DNA of 8,923 nt. It comes from DSWT01 sp034433375 (GTDB lineage: Bacteria > Chloroflexota > Anaerolineae > B4-G1 > SLSP01). The stretch's first letter is position 1. Every line of letters starts with the position of its first letter. Both the position numbers and the translations under genes were made by a program. The stretch lies in assembly GCA_034433375.1 (NCBI GenBank), contig DAOUAQ010000326.1:1-8923 (forward strand). Reading direction: 5' to 3'. The notes beneath the pieces were generated by a model. The model was given only the letters and a program-made list of their open reading frames with translations, was not told the origin of the DNA and made no database searches. Shown here in pieces: positions 1 through 6,557 of this stretch.

Positions 1-470
1 AGGAAGAACAGGACGCCGACCAGCAGCAGCGCGTTGCCGAAGACCTGAATCACGAACTGTGAGAAGAAGTTGGAGAGCGCGTTGATGTCGCCTTCGATGC
101 GCTCGATCATCTCACCCGGCGTGTGCGCGTTGTGGAACGACATATCGAGGTAGAGACAGTGCTCGGCCACGTCGGCGCGCAGCGCGTTCGTCGTCGTCCA
201 GCCCACGTTCTCGCCGACGTAGGTGGAGAGCACGGAGACGATCTGCTGCGCCAGCGCCACGATCATAAACAGCAACGCCGACTGCCACAGCGTATCCGCC
301 GCGCCGCCCGATTTCGCCGTATCAATAAAACTCCGCATAATCTGCGGGTTGACCAGTTGCAGGCCGATGTTGCTCAGCAACAACACAGCCAGCAGCAGCG
401 CCATCGGCCATTGCGGCGCGAGGTAACTGACCAGCAACTCCCAATACTGCTTCAAGGGTATTTTTGCCAA
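1..470 (-). CDS. ABC exporter half-transporter (membrane + ATPase fusion), N-terminal part only
   Basis: The gene runs off the left edge of the window; 156 residues are visible and all belong to the membrane domain. Translation from TTG at 470 gives MAKIPLKQYWELLVSYL, a first hydrophobic helix at about residues 23-40, a second at about 65-87, and the motif HNAHTPGEMIERIEGD near residues 115-130, typical of type I ABC exporters. A hand alignment with the gene at 4172-2403 gives about 55% identity over 153 residues without internal gaps, so the two are paralogues. TTG is chosen because the in-frame stop TGA (521-519) lies upstream with no ATG or GTG in between, GAGGAGG sits just before it, and the paralogue starts the same way. 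The ATPase domain should lie beyond base 1. The substrate cannot be inferred. Confidence 0.88.
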   Translation of the reverse strand, partial: MAKIPLKQYWELLVSYLAPQWPMALLLAVLLLSNIGLQLVNPQIMRSFIDTAKSGGAADTLWQSALLFMIVALAQQIVSVLSTYVGENVGWTTTNALRADVAEHCLYLDMSFHNAHTPGEMIERIEGDINALSNFFSQFVIQVFGNALLLVGVLFF

Positions 471-548
471 TGCTTCCTCCTCGAAAAATAGTGACAGGGT
501 GAACGTTGAGAAATCAGTTCAGTCCGTTGACGAATTTGCATTATGGGG

Positions 549-579
549 CTGTAGCGCAAGTTTGCAACTCGCGCTACAG
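549..579. repeat. Palindromic hairpin repeat in the ABC intergenic gap
   Basis: The 148-bp gap between the ABC genes (471-618) holds no gene. It contains a 14-bp stem with one mismatch (549-562 against 566-579, core CTGTAGCGC/GCGCTACAG) and a 3-base loop TGC. An outer pair, GGGGCTGTA at 545-553 and TACAACCCC at 592-600, nearly encloses it. No T-run follows on either strand, so it looks more like a dispersed REP-type palindrome than a terminator. In the leftward mRNA it could protect the upstream message or reduce readthrough into the downstream paralogue. Confidence 0.6.
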
Positions 580-618
580 ACTTGATGACTTTACAACCCC
601 AAACGTGACATATTCCGG

Positions 619-2406
619 TTACGTTCCTCCGTTGCCATGCCACAGATAGCGCATCTCCTCACTCGTCGCCAGCAGCTCATCGAGCGTGCCCTCCGCCTCG
701 ATGACGCCATCCTTGAGGACGATGATGTGATCGGCGCGGCGCAGTGCGGGACGGCGGTGCGAGACGACGAGACACGTCGGGGGATTCTCCGAATCCCCAC
801 GCTCGAAGACGCGCTGCCACAAGGTCTGCTCGGTTTCCACGTCAAGCGCGCTGGAGAGGTCATCGAAGACGAGCAACTCCGGGTCGCGCGCAAACATCCG
901 CGCCGCCGCCGTCCGCTGTGCCTGCCCGCCGGAGAGCCGCACCCCGCGCGGGCCGACGAGCGTATCCAGCCCCTCCGCCAGCGTGGGGATGTCGTCCTCC
1001 AACACCGCCGCCCGCACCGCCGCGTCGAGGTTCACCGCATCTTCGGGCAGGCCCAGCAGCACGTTCTCACGCAGCGTCTCGCTGAACAGCGTTGGCGCTT
1101 GCGGCGTGTACGCAGCGCGCGGCGGGATGAAGAACGCGGCGGGATCGTCAACCGGCGTATTGTTCCAGCGGATTTCCCCACCCTGTTTGGGTAGCAGCCC
1201 CAGCAGCGCGCGCAGCAGCGTCGTCTTCCCCGAGCCGACGCGCCCGGTGATGACGGTACACGCCCCCCGCTTCAGCGTCAGGTTGATGTCCGCAATGCCG
1301 CGCCCGGTGTCCGGGTAGATGTAGCGCAGCCCCTCGACGGTCAACGACTCCAGACGGTGCGCGTCAGACCGGGCGACGAACGGAAGATCGGGCAGCGCGC
1401 CGCGCGGGTAAACCGGGTGGTGCGCCACCAACGCCTCCGGCGGCGCAGTCGGCTGCAATTCGAGCAGCCGGTTGATAGACACCGCTTGCGTCTGGTAATC
1501 TGAGAAGAAGCTGCCCAGGTTCGCCGGGAACTCGATGAGCGACGTGAGATAGGTCACGAAGAGCATAAATTCGCCCAACGTGAACGGATGGAGCGGGTCG
1601 CGCATCGCCTGCGCCGCGAGCAGCAGCACCAACCCCAGGCCCAGGTCGGTGACGTTGCTGAACGCCCACTGGATCAGCCCCATAAAGAGGCTGAAGCGCA
1701 CCTCGGCTTTGCGCCGCGTCTCGCTCAAACCGTGCAAGTGGCAGGCGACGTCGGCCTCGGCATCGGCGACCTTGACCGCCTGCACGGCGTCCAGCGCCTC
1801 GCCGAGGAAGCCGGTGACGGCGCTGGTTGCTTCACGCCGGGCGTGACCGTAGCGCAGCACCCGCTCCCACGCGACGCGCACGATGAACACCATCGTCAAC
1901 ATCGGCAGCACCGCGATCAGGGTGATGCGCCAGTTGATGGACAGCATGATGGTCAGCGCGACGACGGCGAAGAGGAAGTGCCCGGCCAGAAACGGCAGCC
2001 AGCTCGGCCAGTCGGCCAGTTCCATCACGTCGTTGTCCAGCCGGTTGAGCACATCACCCGCCGCGAGCGGGAGCCGGTCCGCGCCCGGTCGCTTGAGGAT
2101 GTTGCGGACGATGTTGCTCCGCAGCAGCGCCCACCCGGAGCAGCGGAAGGTCTCCTCGCCGAGGATGCGCGTGAGATAGACCACCGCGCGCCCCACTTCC
2201 ACCGCCGCCAGCAACCCCAACAGCCCCCACACGCCGATCTGTGCGGGCGCTGCGCCGGTCAGATGATCGAAAAACGCCTGAATCAGCAGGCCGGGGAGCA
2301 CGTTGCTACTGAACAGGAGCACATACAGCGCGCCGAATTGCAGGTACGCGCGCGGATTGAAACGAATCAACTTCCAGGTTGCGGCCCACGTGGATAAGGT
2401 TTTCAT
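619..2406 (-). CDS. Heterodimeric ABC exporter, subunit with degenerate catalytic site
   Basis: A 595-residue membrane/ATPase fusion, normal length for a type I ABC half-exporter. Residues 1-310 hold about six hydrophobic helices (roughly 21-45, 57-80, 135-157, 160-180, 250-266, 276-295). Residues 350-595 are the nucleotide-binding domain: Walker A GRVGSGKT 388-395, Q-loop Gln436, signature LSGGQ 491-495, Walker B LLVFDD 511-516, switch His550. The usual catalytic Glu after Walker B is Asp516, the known mark of the non-hydrolysing site in heterodimeric exporters such as TM287/288. I start it at ATG 2406, not the upstream in-frame GTG at 2490, because the ATG overlaps the upstream gene's stop as ATGA and has GGAGG about 7 bases before it. 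Translation is therefore probably coupled to its partner. Export of a drug, lipid or peptide is likely; the substrate is unknown. Confidence 0.93.
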   Translation of the reverse strand: MKTLSTWAATWKLIRFNPRAYLQFGALYVLLFSSNVLPGLLIQAFFDHLTGAAPAQIGVWGLLGLLAAVEVGRAVVYLTRILGEETFRCSGWALLRSNIVRNILKRPGADRLPLAAGDVLNRLDNDVMELADWPSWLPFLAGHFLFAVVALTIMLSINWRITLIAVLPMLTMVFIVRVAWERVLRYGHARREATSAVTGFLGEALDAVQAVKVADAEADVACHLHGLSETRRKAEVRFSLFMGLIQWAFSNVTDLGLGLVLLLAAQAMRDPLHPFTLGEFMLFVTYLTSLIEFPANLGSFFSDYQTQAVSINRLLELQPTAPPEALVAHHPVYPRGALPDLPFVARSDAHRLESLTVEGLRYIYPDTGRGIADINLTLKRGACTVITGRVGSGKTTLLRALLGLLPKQGGEIRWNNTPVDDPAAFFIPPRAAYTPQAPTLFSETLRENVLLGLPEDAVNLDAAVRAAVLEDDIPTLAEGLDTLVGPRGVRLSGGQAQRTAAARMFARDPELLVFDDLSSALDVETEQTLWQRVFERGDSENPPTCLVVSHRRPALRRADHIIVLKDGVIEAEGTLDELLATSEEMRYLWHGNGGT

Positions 2407-4172
2407 GCGAGGGCCTCCTCTAGTCCGGTGCGCAGCAGCCCGGAGAACCGCGAGCGCGGATCGGCCATCAACGCCTCCCGCGCGCCGCACTCGGCCACCT
2501 GCCCGCCATCCAGGATCATGATCGCGTCCGCGCGCTGCACGGTGCTCAGCCGGTGCGCGATGACGATAGCCGTGCGATTCGCCAGCAGCAGGTCAATCGC
2601 GCGCTCGACGAGGCGCTCCGTCGCCGGGTCCAGCCGCGACGAGGCTTCGTCGAGGATGACCAGCCCCGGGTCGCGCAGGAAGACACGCGCGAAGGCCAAC
2701 AACTGCGCCTGTCCCGCCGACAGTCCCTGCCCACCCGTCTGCAAGACCGTATCGAGGCCGCGCGGCAGCGATTCGTACCACGTCCCCAGGCCAAGCGTAT
2801 GCAGTGTTTGGATCAACCGGACATCGTCGAAGCCTGGTTTGAACAGCGTCAGGTTGTCGCGCACGGTGGCGCGGAACAACTGCACGTCCTGCGTCACCAG
2901 GCCCACGCGCGCGCGGAGCGCGCCGAGCGTCACGTCGCGCGCGTCAACGTCGCCGAGGCGGATCGCGCCCTGGGTGGGGTCGTAGAGCCGGAAGAGCAGG
3001 CGCGAGAGCGTCGTCTTGCCGCTGCCGGTGCGTCCGAGCAGCCCTAGCACTTCGCCCGGTTCCAGCGCGAACGAGACATCGCGCAGCACCGTATCCGCGC
3101 CATTGGCGGTCATCGTATCCCCGTAATGGAAGCTCACGCCATCCACCGCCACCGCCAGCGGGCCTGACGGCAGCGCGACATCCGGCTTGGGCGATTCGGT
3201 GACGCTTGGCGCGAGGGCCAGCAGCTCTTCCACGCGGAGGATGCTGGCGCTGGCCTGTTGCAGCTCGTCAATCCGGTGGCGAATGGCGTTCAGCGGCTCT
3301 TCCATCTGGCTGACGTAGCCGAAGATCAGGTAAACCGCCCCTGGCGTCGCGCGCCCGTCGAAGAAAAGCCACGCGCCCACGGCGAGCGCGGCGATCTTGG
3401 CGGCTAATGTGATCAACCACACAGCATCGAAGCTCACGCCCTGCGTCATCATCGCCTTGATCCAGGTCTGCGAGACGCGACGCATCAGCGCGTACAGGCG
3501 GCGCATTGTGTACGCTTCGCCGCCGTTGGCGCGGATGTCCTCCGTACCGGAGAGTCGCTCGCCGAAGAAACCCGCCAGGTCGGCGTCGGCCTGCCGGTAA
3601 TCGCCCCAGGCGCGCGTCAACGGGTGGCGCACCGCGTTCAGGGCGAAGAAGGCGCAGACGGCGTAGCCCACACCGATCAGTCCCGCGCGCCAGTCTTCGA
3701 CGAACAGCAGTACCACGATCCCCAACGCCAGCAGCGTGTTGGCGAGCAGGCGCAGCGCCATCTCCGAGAAAAATCCGCCCAGCGCGCTCACGTCGCCGTC
3801 AATGCGCTCGATCAGTTCGCCCGGCGTGTGCGCTTTGTGAAAGGCCATGTCCAGCTTCAGGCAGTGGATGGTCAGGTCGAGACGCAAAGCATTGGTCGCT
3901 TTCCAGGCCACGGTCTCGCCGAGGTAGGTCACGCAGAGCAGAACCGCCTGCCCCGTCACGGCCACGACCAGGAAGAGCACCGCCTTACGCCCAAGCGCGG
4001 CGACGCTATCGCCAGCGCCGACCGCATCTATAAATCCCCGCAGGATTTGCGGTTTGAGTAGTTGCAGGCCGATGCTGCTCACCAGCAGCACAGCCAAAAG
4101 TAGCACGGTAGCCCATTGTGGTTTGAGATACCGCACCAATAAAGTCCAGTAACGCTTCAGTGGGATGTTCAA
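2403..4172 (-). CDS. Heterodimeric ABC exporter, subunit with intact catalytic Glu
   Basis: A 589-residue half-exporter. The membrane domain covers about 1-320, with hydrophobic helices near 20-40, 63-85, 140-158, 162-182, 250-272 and 275-290. The ATPase domain covers about 338-589: Walker A GRTGSGKT 380-387, Q-loop Gln428, signature LSAGQ 484-488, Walker B LVILDE 504-509 with catalytic Glu509, switch His540. The signature has Ala for the usual first Gly. In a heterodimer this signature faces the Asp516 Walker B of the partner at 2406-619, so both changes fall in the same, degenerate ATP site, while Glu509 pairs with the partner's intact LSGGQ. This is the first gene of the leftward operon. 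It starts at TTG 4172, preceded by AGGAGG-AACT; no ATG or GTG is better placed. The second paralogue at 470 has the same start arrangement. Substrate unknown. Confidence 0.93.
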   Translation of the reverse strand: MNIPLKRYWTLLVRYLKPQWATVLLLAVLLVSSIGLQLLKPQILRGFIDAVGAGDSVAALGRKAVLFLVVAVTGQAVLLCVTYLGETVAWKATNALRLDLTIHCLKLDMAFHKAHTPGELIERIDGDVSALGGFFSEMALRLLANTLLALGIVVLLFVEDWRAGLIGVGYAVCAFFALNAVRHPLTRAWGDYRQADADLAGFFGERLSGTEDIRANGGEAYTMRRLYALMRRVSQTWIKAMMTQGVSFDAVWLITLAAKIAALAVGAWLFFDGRATPGAVYLIFGYVSQMEEPLNAIRHRIDELQQASASILRVEELLALAPSVTESPKPDVALPSGPLAVAVDGVSFHYGDTMTANGADTVLRDVSFALEPGEVLGLLGRTGSGKTTLSRLLFRLYDPTQGAIRLGDVDARDVTLGALRARVGLVTQDVQLFRATVRDNLTLFKPGFDDVRLIQTLHTLGLGTWYESLPRGLDTVLQTGGQGLSAGQAQLLAFARVFLRDPGLVILDEASSRLDPATERLVERAIDLLLANRTAIVIAHRLSTVQRADAIMILDGGQVAECGAREALMADPRSRFSGLLRTGLEEALA

Positions 4173-4225
4173 AGTTCCTCCTGAGATTCCAATGACCGAG
4201 AAATTGATACGCCATAGACCACTCC

Positions 4226-4291
4226 GACGAGATGGGTAGTAACGACTTCAGTCGTTTTCAAGCAGAAGCGACTAAAGTCGCTACTACGCAT
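4226..4291. repeat. REP-like palindromic repeat, copy 1
   Basis: An inverted repeat with 19-bp arms at 4236-4254 and 4269-4287, two mismatches, and a 14-base loop. The arms are built on CGACTTCAGTCG, itself close to a palindrome, flanked by GTAGTA/TACTAC. A second copy in the same orientation lies at 4537-4597, and the similarity extends about 10 bases left of the stem. It lies in the 5' leader of the leftward ABC transcript. Repeats of this CGACTNAAGTCG type occur in many copies in some environmental bacterial genomes, but I cannot count copies beyond this window. Confidence 0.7.
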
Positions 4292-4387
4292 CAACGGCTG
4301 TCTTGCGCGCCGACTCATGGCGTGAAGCGTGGCAGAAGTCGGTGTTGAAATCTGGAAGAATTTTTTGCGGGAACGTGAAGAGGAAAA

Positions 4388-4462
4388 CTACGCCCGCGCT
4401 CTACCCAGAGTCCGGCGAACAAAGCACGCAGACAGAGCATTTGCATCGTGAAAACCTGACAT
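4388..4462 (-). CDS. 24-codon ORF with strong ribosome binding site (leader peptide or gene stump)
   Basis: Translation starts at ATG 4462 and stops at TAG 4390-4388: MSGFHDANALSACFVRRTLG and four more residues. It is preceded by GAGGAGGTGAACAAG, close to an ideal ribosome binding site with correct spacing, and by a promoter and operator-like repeats on the same strand. I do not recognise the peptide. It could be a short leader or upstream ORF for the ABC operon 215 bases downstream, or the preserved start of a regulator gene of MarR, PadR, TetR or GntR type whose body is lost; the other two frames show no clear continuation. The start signals are strong, the protein itself is weak. Confidence 0.35.
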   Translation of the reverse strand: MSGFHDANALSACFVRRTLGRARA

Positions 4463-4480
4463 CTTGTTCACCTCCTCATG

Positions 4481-4516
4481 GGGTGTAGAGCTTATTTACA
4501 CCAAAAGTGTACACCC
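4481..4516. promoter_or_regulatory. Cluster of GGTGTA/TACACC half-sites (probable repressor operator)
   Basis: GGGTGTA at 4481-4487, TTTACACC at 4495-4502 and GTGTACACCC at 4507-4516 form overlapping inverted repeats: GGTGTA-N9-TACACC (4482-4502) and TACAC-N5-GTGTA (4497-4511). The cluster overlaps the -10 element and presumed start of the leftward promoter, where a repressor would be expected to act. Small regulators often sit beside ABC exporter operons and bind sites of this size, but no regulator gene is visible here. The divergent etf operon begins 160 bases away and could also be affected. Confidence 0.5.
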
Positions 4517-4533
4517 GAATGTAGGATTGTCAA
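4506..4533 (-). promoter_or_regulatory. Sigma-70-type promoter directed toward the ABC operon
   Basis: On the minus strand a perfect -35 TTGACA (4533-4528) is followed after 16 bases by TACACT (4511-4506), which matches TATAAT at four of six positions. Transcription would start near 4498 and read through the 24-codon ORF into the ABC exporter genes. The -10 element lies inside the operator-like half-site cluster. No equally good promoter is seen in the 60 bases directly before the ABC gene. Confidence 0.5.
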
Positions 4534-4536
4534 TCT

Positions 4537-4597
4537 CAACGAGACGGGTAGTGATGCTTCAGTCGTTCCTGAGAAGAGCGACTGAAGTCGCCACTAC
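4537..4597. repeat. REP-like palindromic repeat, copy 2
   Basis: Left arm 4548-4565 and right arm 4579-4597 (CGACTGAAGTCGCCACTAC) pair with one base bulged and a short mismatch, around a loop of about 13 bases. It has the same orientation and core as the copy at 4226-4291, with similarity starting near 4537. The two copies bracket the 250-bp control segment and the short ORF. No T-run follows, so it is not a simple terminator. It lies about 80 bases upstream of etfB, so either the etf promoter is in the AT-rich 4598-4675 stretch or the repeat is part of the etf leader. Confidence 0.65.
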
Positions 4598-4675
4598 ACA
4601 ATAATGGAAAATTCTGAGATATGTGTTACAACATAACAGACAAAATCTGCTTACGTTTTACAACTGAGGTGAATC

Positions 4676-5473
4676 ATGCGCATTATTGTTCCAATCAAAC
4701 AAGTTCCTGAGACGAGCAATGTGAAGATGGACCCCGAAACCGGCACGATGCTCCGCACCGGCGTGGAGGCCATCGTCAACCCGCTCGATCTCTACGCGAT
4801 TGAGGCGGCATTGCGCCTCCGCGACGCGGTCGGCGGGCAGGTGACGACGATTTCGATGGGGCCGCCGCTCGCGGAGAAGGCGCTCAAGGAAGCCATCGCG
4901 ATGGGCTGCGACGACGGCGTGCTGCTCAGCCACCGCAAGTTCGCCGGGGCAGATACGTGGGCCACGGCGTACACCCTCGCGCAGGCGATCAAGGCGCTCG
5001 GCGCGGTAGACCTCATCATCTGCGGGGAGCGCGCCACCGACGGCGACACGGGACAGGTCGGCCCCGGCATCGCGGCGTTCCTGGATATGCCGCTGGCGAC
5101 ATACATCAGCCAGATTTCTGACGTGGCGGACGATGGCCTGCGCCTTAACCGCATGGTCGAGGGCGGCATCGAAGTGTTGTGGACGCCGCTGCCGGCCGTG
5201 CTCACGGTCGTCAAGGAGATCGCCTCCCCACGGCTCCCTACCCTGCGCGGCAAACAGCGCGCCAAGAGCGCCGCAATTCCAGTATGGGGACCGGACGAGC
5301 TAAACCTGGACGCAACGAAAATCGGACTGAGCGGCTCGCCGACCCGCGTGGTGAAGATTGACAAGCCCAAAATCGCCCGGCACGGCGAGATGGTCTTCGT
5401 GAAAAACGCCGCCGACGTCGAAGTCGCCGCCGACCAATTCGTCGCCTTCCTCCGCGACCGCCAGTTGATCTGA
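4676..5473 (+). CDS. etfB: Electron transfer flavoprotein, beta subunit (NAD-linked/bifurcating type)
   Basis: A 265-residue EtfB (FixA), normal length. It pairs with EtfA; in canonical ETFs this subunit binds AMP, in bifurcating ETFs a second FAD that takes hydride from NADH. Visible motifs are IKQVPET at 7-13, VNPLDLYAIEAALRL at 34-48, ISMGPP at 59-64, GADTWATAYTLA at 91-102, DLIICGERATDGDTGQVGPG at 112-131 and the ETF-beta signature VVKEIASPRLPTLRGK at 178-193. DGDTxQVGP replaces the NQTGQ-type AMP motif of mitochondrial and proteobacterial ETFs and resembles clostridial bifurcating ETFs. ATG 4676 has TGAGGTGA just upstream. First gene of a three-gene unit; etfA follows after 79 bases. Confidence 0.96.
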   Translation: MRIIVPIKQVPETSNVKMDPETGTMLRTGVEAIVNPLDLYAIEAALRLRDAVGGQVTTISMGPPLAEKALKEAIAMGCDDGVLLSHRKFAGADTWATAYTLAQAIKALGAVDLIICGERATDGDTGQVGPGIAAFLDMPLATYISQISDVADDGLRLNRMVEGGIEVLWTPLPAVLTVVKEIASPRLPTLRGKQRAKSAAIPVWGPDELNLDATKIGLSGSPTRVVKIDKPKIARHGEMVFVKNAADVEVAADQFVAFLRDRQLI

Positions 5474-5491
5474 GTGGCGAGTTGCGAGTGA

Positions 5492-5561
5492 TGACTTTGG
5501 ACTTTGGACTTTCGACTATAGACTGAGAACTGAAAACTGAGGACTGAGGACTATGGACTGG
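5492..5561 (+). repeat. Heptanucleotide tandem repeat array running into the etfA start
   Basis: Ten consecutive 7-bp units share ACT at positions 3-5 in unbroken phase: TGACTTT, GGACTTT twice, CGACTAT, AGACTGA, GAACTGA, AAACTGA, GGACTGA, GGACTAT, GGACTGG. Two looser units, GGCGAGT and TGCGAGT, precede them at 5476-5489. The array fills nearly all of the etfB-etfA gap and supplies both the etfA start codon (5553, in the ninth unit) and its first codons. GAGG within the units at 5539-5542 and 5546-5549 is the only ribosome-binding-like sequence. Short 7-bp arrays of this sort are known from cyanobacteria (STRR) and are seen in other environmental genomes. Confidence 0.85.
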
Positions 5562-6557
5562 ACCGATATTTGGACGCTGGCTGAAGCTAAACAAGGAAAG
5601 TTACACACGGTATCGTTTGAACTGCTGACGCGCGGGCGCACGCTGGCGGATGCGCGGGGTTGCCGGCTGTGCTCCGTGGTGCTCGGCGACGCCATCCCCG
5701 AAACGGAACTGCGCGAACTGCTCGCGCGCGGCGCAGATCGCGTCTACGTGGTGGATCATCCGGCGCTGGCGCGCTTCCTGGTGGAACCACACGCCAAGGC
5801 GTTGCGCTATCTCATCGAAACTTACAAGCCCGAAGTGCTGATCGCCGCCGCAACGACGACCGGCCGCACCGTGATGCCCTACATCTCGATGCAGGTTCAC
5901 ACCGGACTGACGGCGGATTGCACCGGTCTCGAAATTGACCCGGAGACGGGCAACCTGCTGCAAACCCGTCCCGCCATCGGCGGCAACATCATGGCGACGA
6001 TCAAGACACCCACGGCGCGCCCGCAGATGGCGACCGTGCGGCCCAAATCCACGCCGCCGGCCCCACGCGACGAAGCGCGGCTCAACGCCAGTCTCGGCGA
6101 GATTGTGCGTGTGGATGTGCCTGAATCGCTGCTGACGGCGCGGATGCGCTACGAGCGGTTCATCCCCGACGAGTCGCAGGAAGTGGTGATCGAAGACGCC
6201 GAAGTCATCGTCGCCGGTGGGCGCGGGATGAAACGTGGGGAGAACTTCAAATTGCTCGCCGACCTCGCCGCCATGTTGGGCGGCAGCGTCGGCGCGACGC
6301 GCGCGGCGGTGGATCGCGGCTGGCAGTCGTATCCGCGCCAGATCGGATTGAGCGGCAAGACCATCGCGCCGAACCTGTACATCGCCTGTGGCATCTCCGG
6401 CGCGATCCAACATCTCGCGGGGATGCAGACGGCGGAGTACATCGTCGCCATCAACACCGACCCCGACGCCCCCATCTTCCAGGTCGCCGATCTGGGCATT
6501 GTCGGCGACGTCTTCGAGGTGTTGCCGGCCGTGCTCGAAAAGCTGAAAGAGATTTAA
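5553..6557 (+). CDS. etfA: Electron transfer flavoprotein, alpha subunit
   Basis: A 334-residue EtfA (FixB) that carries the electron-transferring FAD and passes electrons between EtfB and the partner dehydrogenase. The N-terminal domain (1-205) has GRTVMPYISMQVHTGLTADC at 104-123 and LQTRPAIGGNIMATIK at 136-151. The C-terminal FAD domain (about 215-334) has GGSVGATRAAVDRGW 243-257, QIGLSGKTIAPNLYIACGIS 263-282 followed by GAIQHLAG 283-290, and YIVAIN 296-301, covering the ETF-alpha signature. LSG where canonical EtfA has QTG, and the LQTRPAIGGNIMAT block, resemble clostridial NAD-linked ETFs. It begins directly with the core domain, so it lacks the N-terminal ferredoxin-like extension of LctC. 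ATG 5553 is the only start after the in-frame TGA at 5538; the upstream GAGG sites are spaced 3 and 10 bases away, neither ideal. Confidence 0.96.
   Translation: MDWTDIWTLAEAKQGKLHTVSFELLTRGRTLADARGCRLCSVVLGDAIPETELRELLARGADRVYVVDHPALARFLVEPHAKALRYLIETYKPEVLIAAATTTGRTVMPYISMQVHTGLTADCTGLEIDPETGNLLQTRPAIGGNIMATIKTPTARPQMATVRPKSTPPAPRDEARLNASLGEIVRVDVPESLLTARMRYERFIPDESQEVVIEDAEVIVAGGRGMKRGENFKLLADLAAMLGGSVGATRAAVDRGWQSYPRQIGLSGKTIAPNLYIACGISGAIQHLAGMQTAEYIVAINTDPDAPIFQVADLGIVGDVFEVLPAVLEKLKEI

Noticed and set aside
549..579. Rho-independent terminator after the second ABC gene
   Set aside because: The stem is good but no T-run follows on either strand, so REP-like repeat is the safer call.
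637..2397. Several long open frames on the plus strand opposite the ABC exporter genes
   Set aside because: They are antisense frames of GC-rich coding sequence with Arg/His/Gln-rich low-complexity translations; the minus-strand frames carry complete ABC motifs.
2407..2490. Upstream GTG start giving the second ABC gene 28 more residues
   Set aside because: It would overlap the preceding gene by 88 bases; ATG 2406 has an SD and the typical ATGA overlap.
4329..4451. 40-codon plus-strand ORF with a GTG start and a charged, protein-like composition (REREEENYARALPRVRR)
   Set aside because: No ribosome binding site, stop codon directly upstream, antisense to the 24-codon ORF; the composition alone is not enough. 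A decayed gene fragment cannot be excluded.
4303..4488. 61-codon plus-strand ORF between the divergent operons
   Set aside because: No ribosome binding site at its start, no recognisable motif, and it lies antisense to the promoter, operator and SD signals on the other strand.
5492..5561. CRISPR-like repeat array
   Set aside because: Units are 7 bp, directly adjacent, with no spacers, and there are no cas genes; it is a tandem heptamer array.
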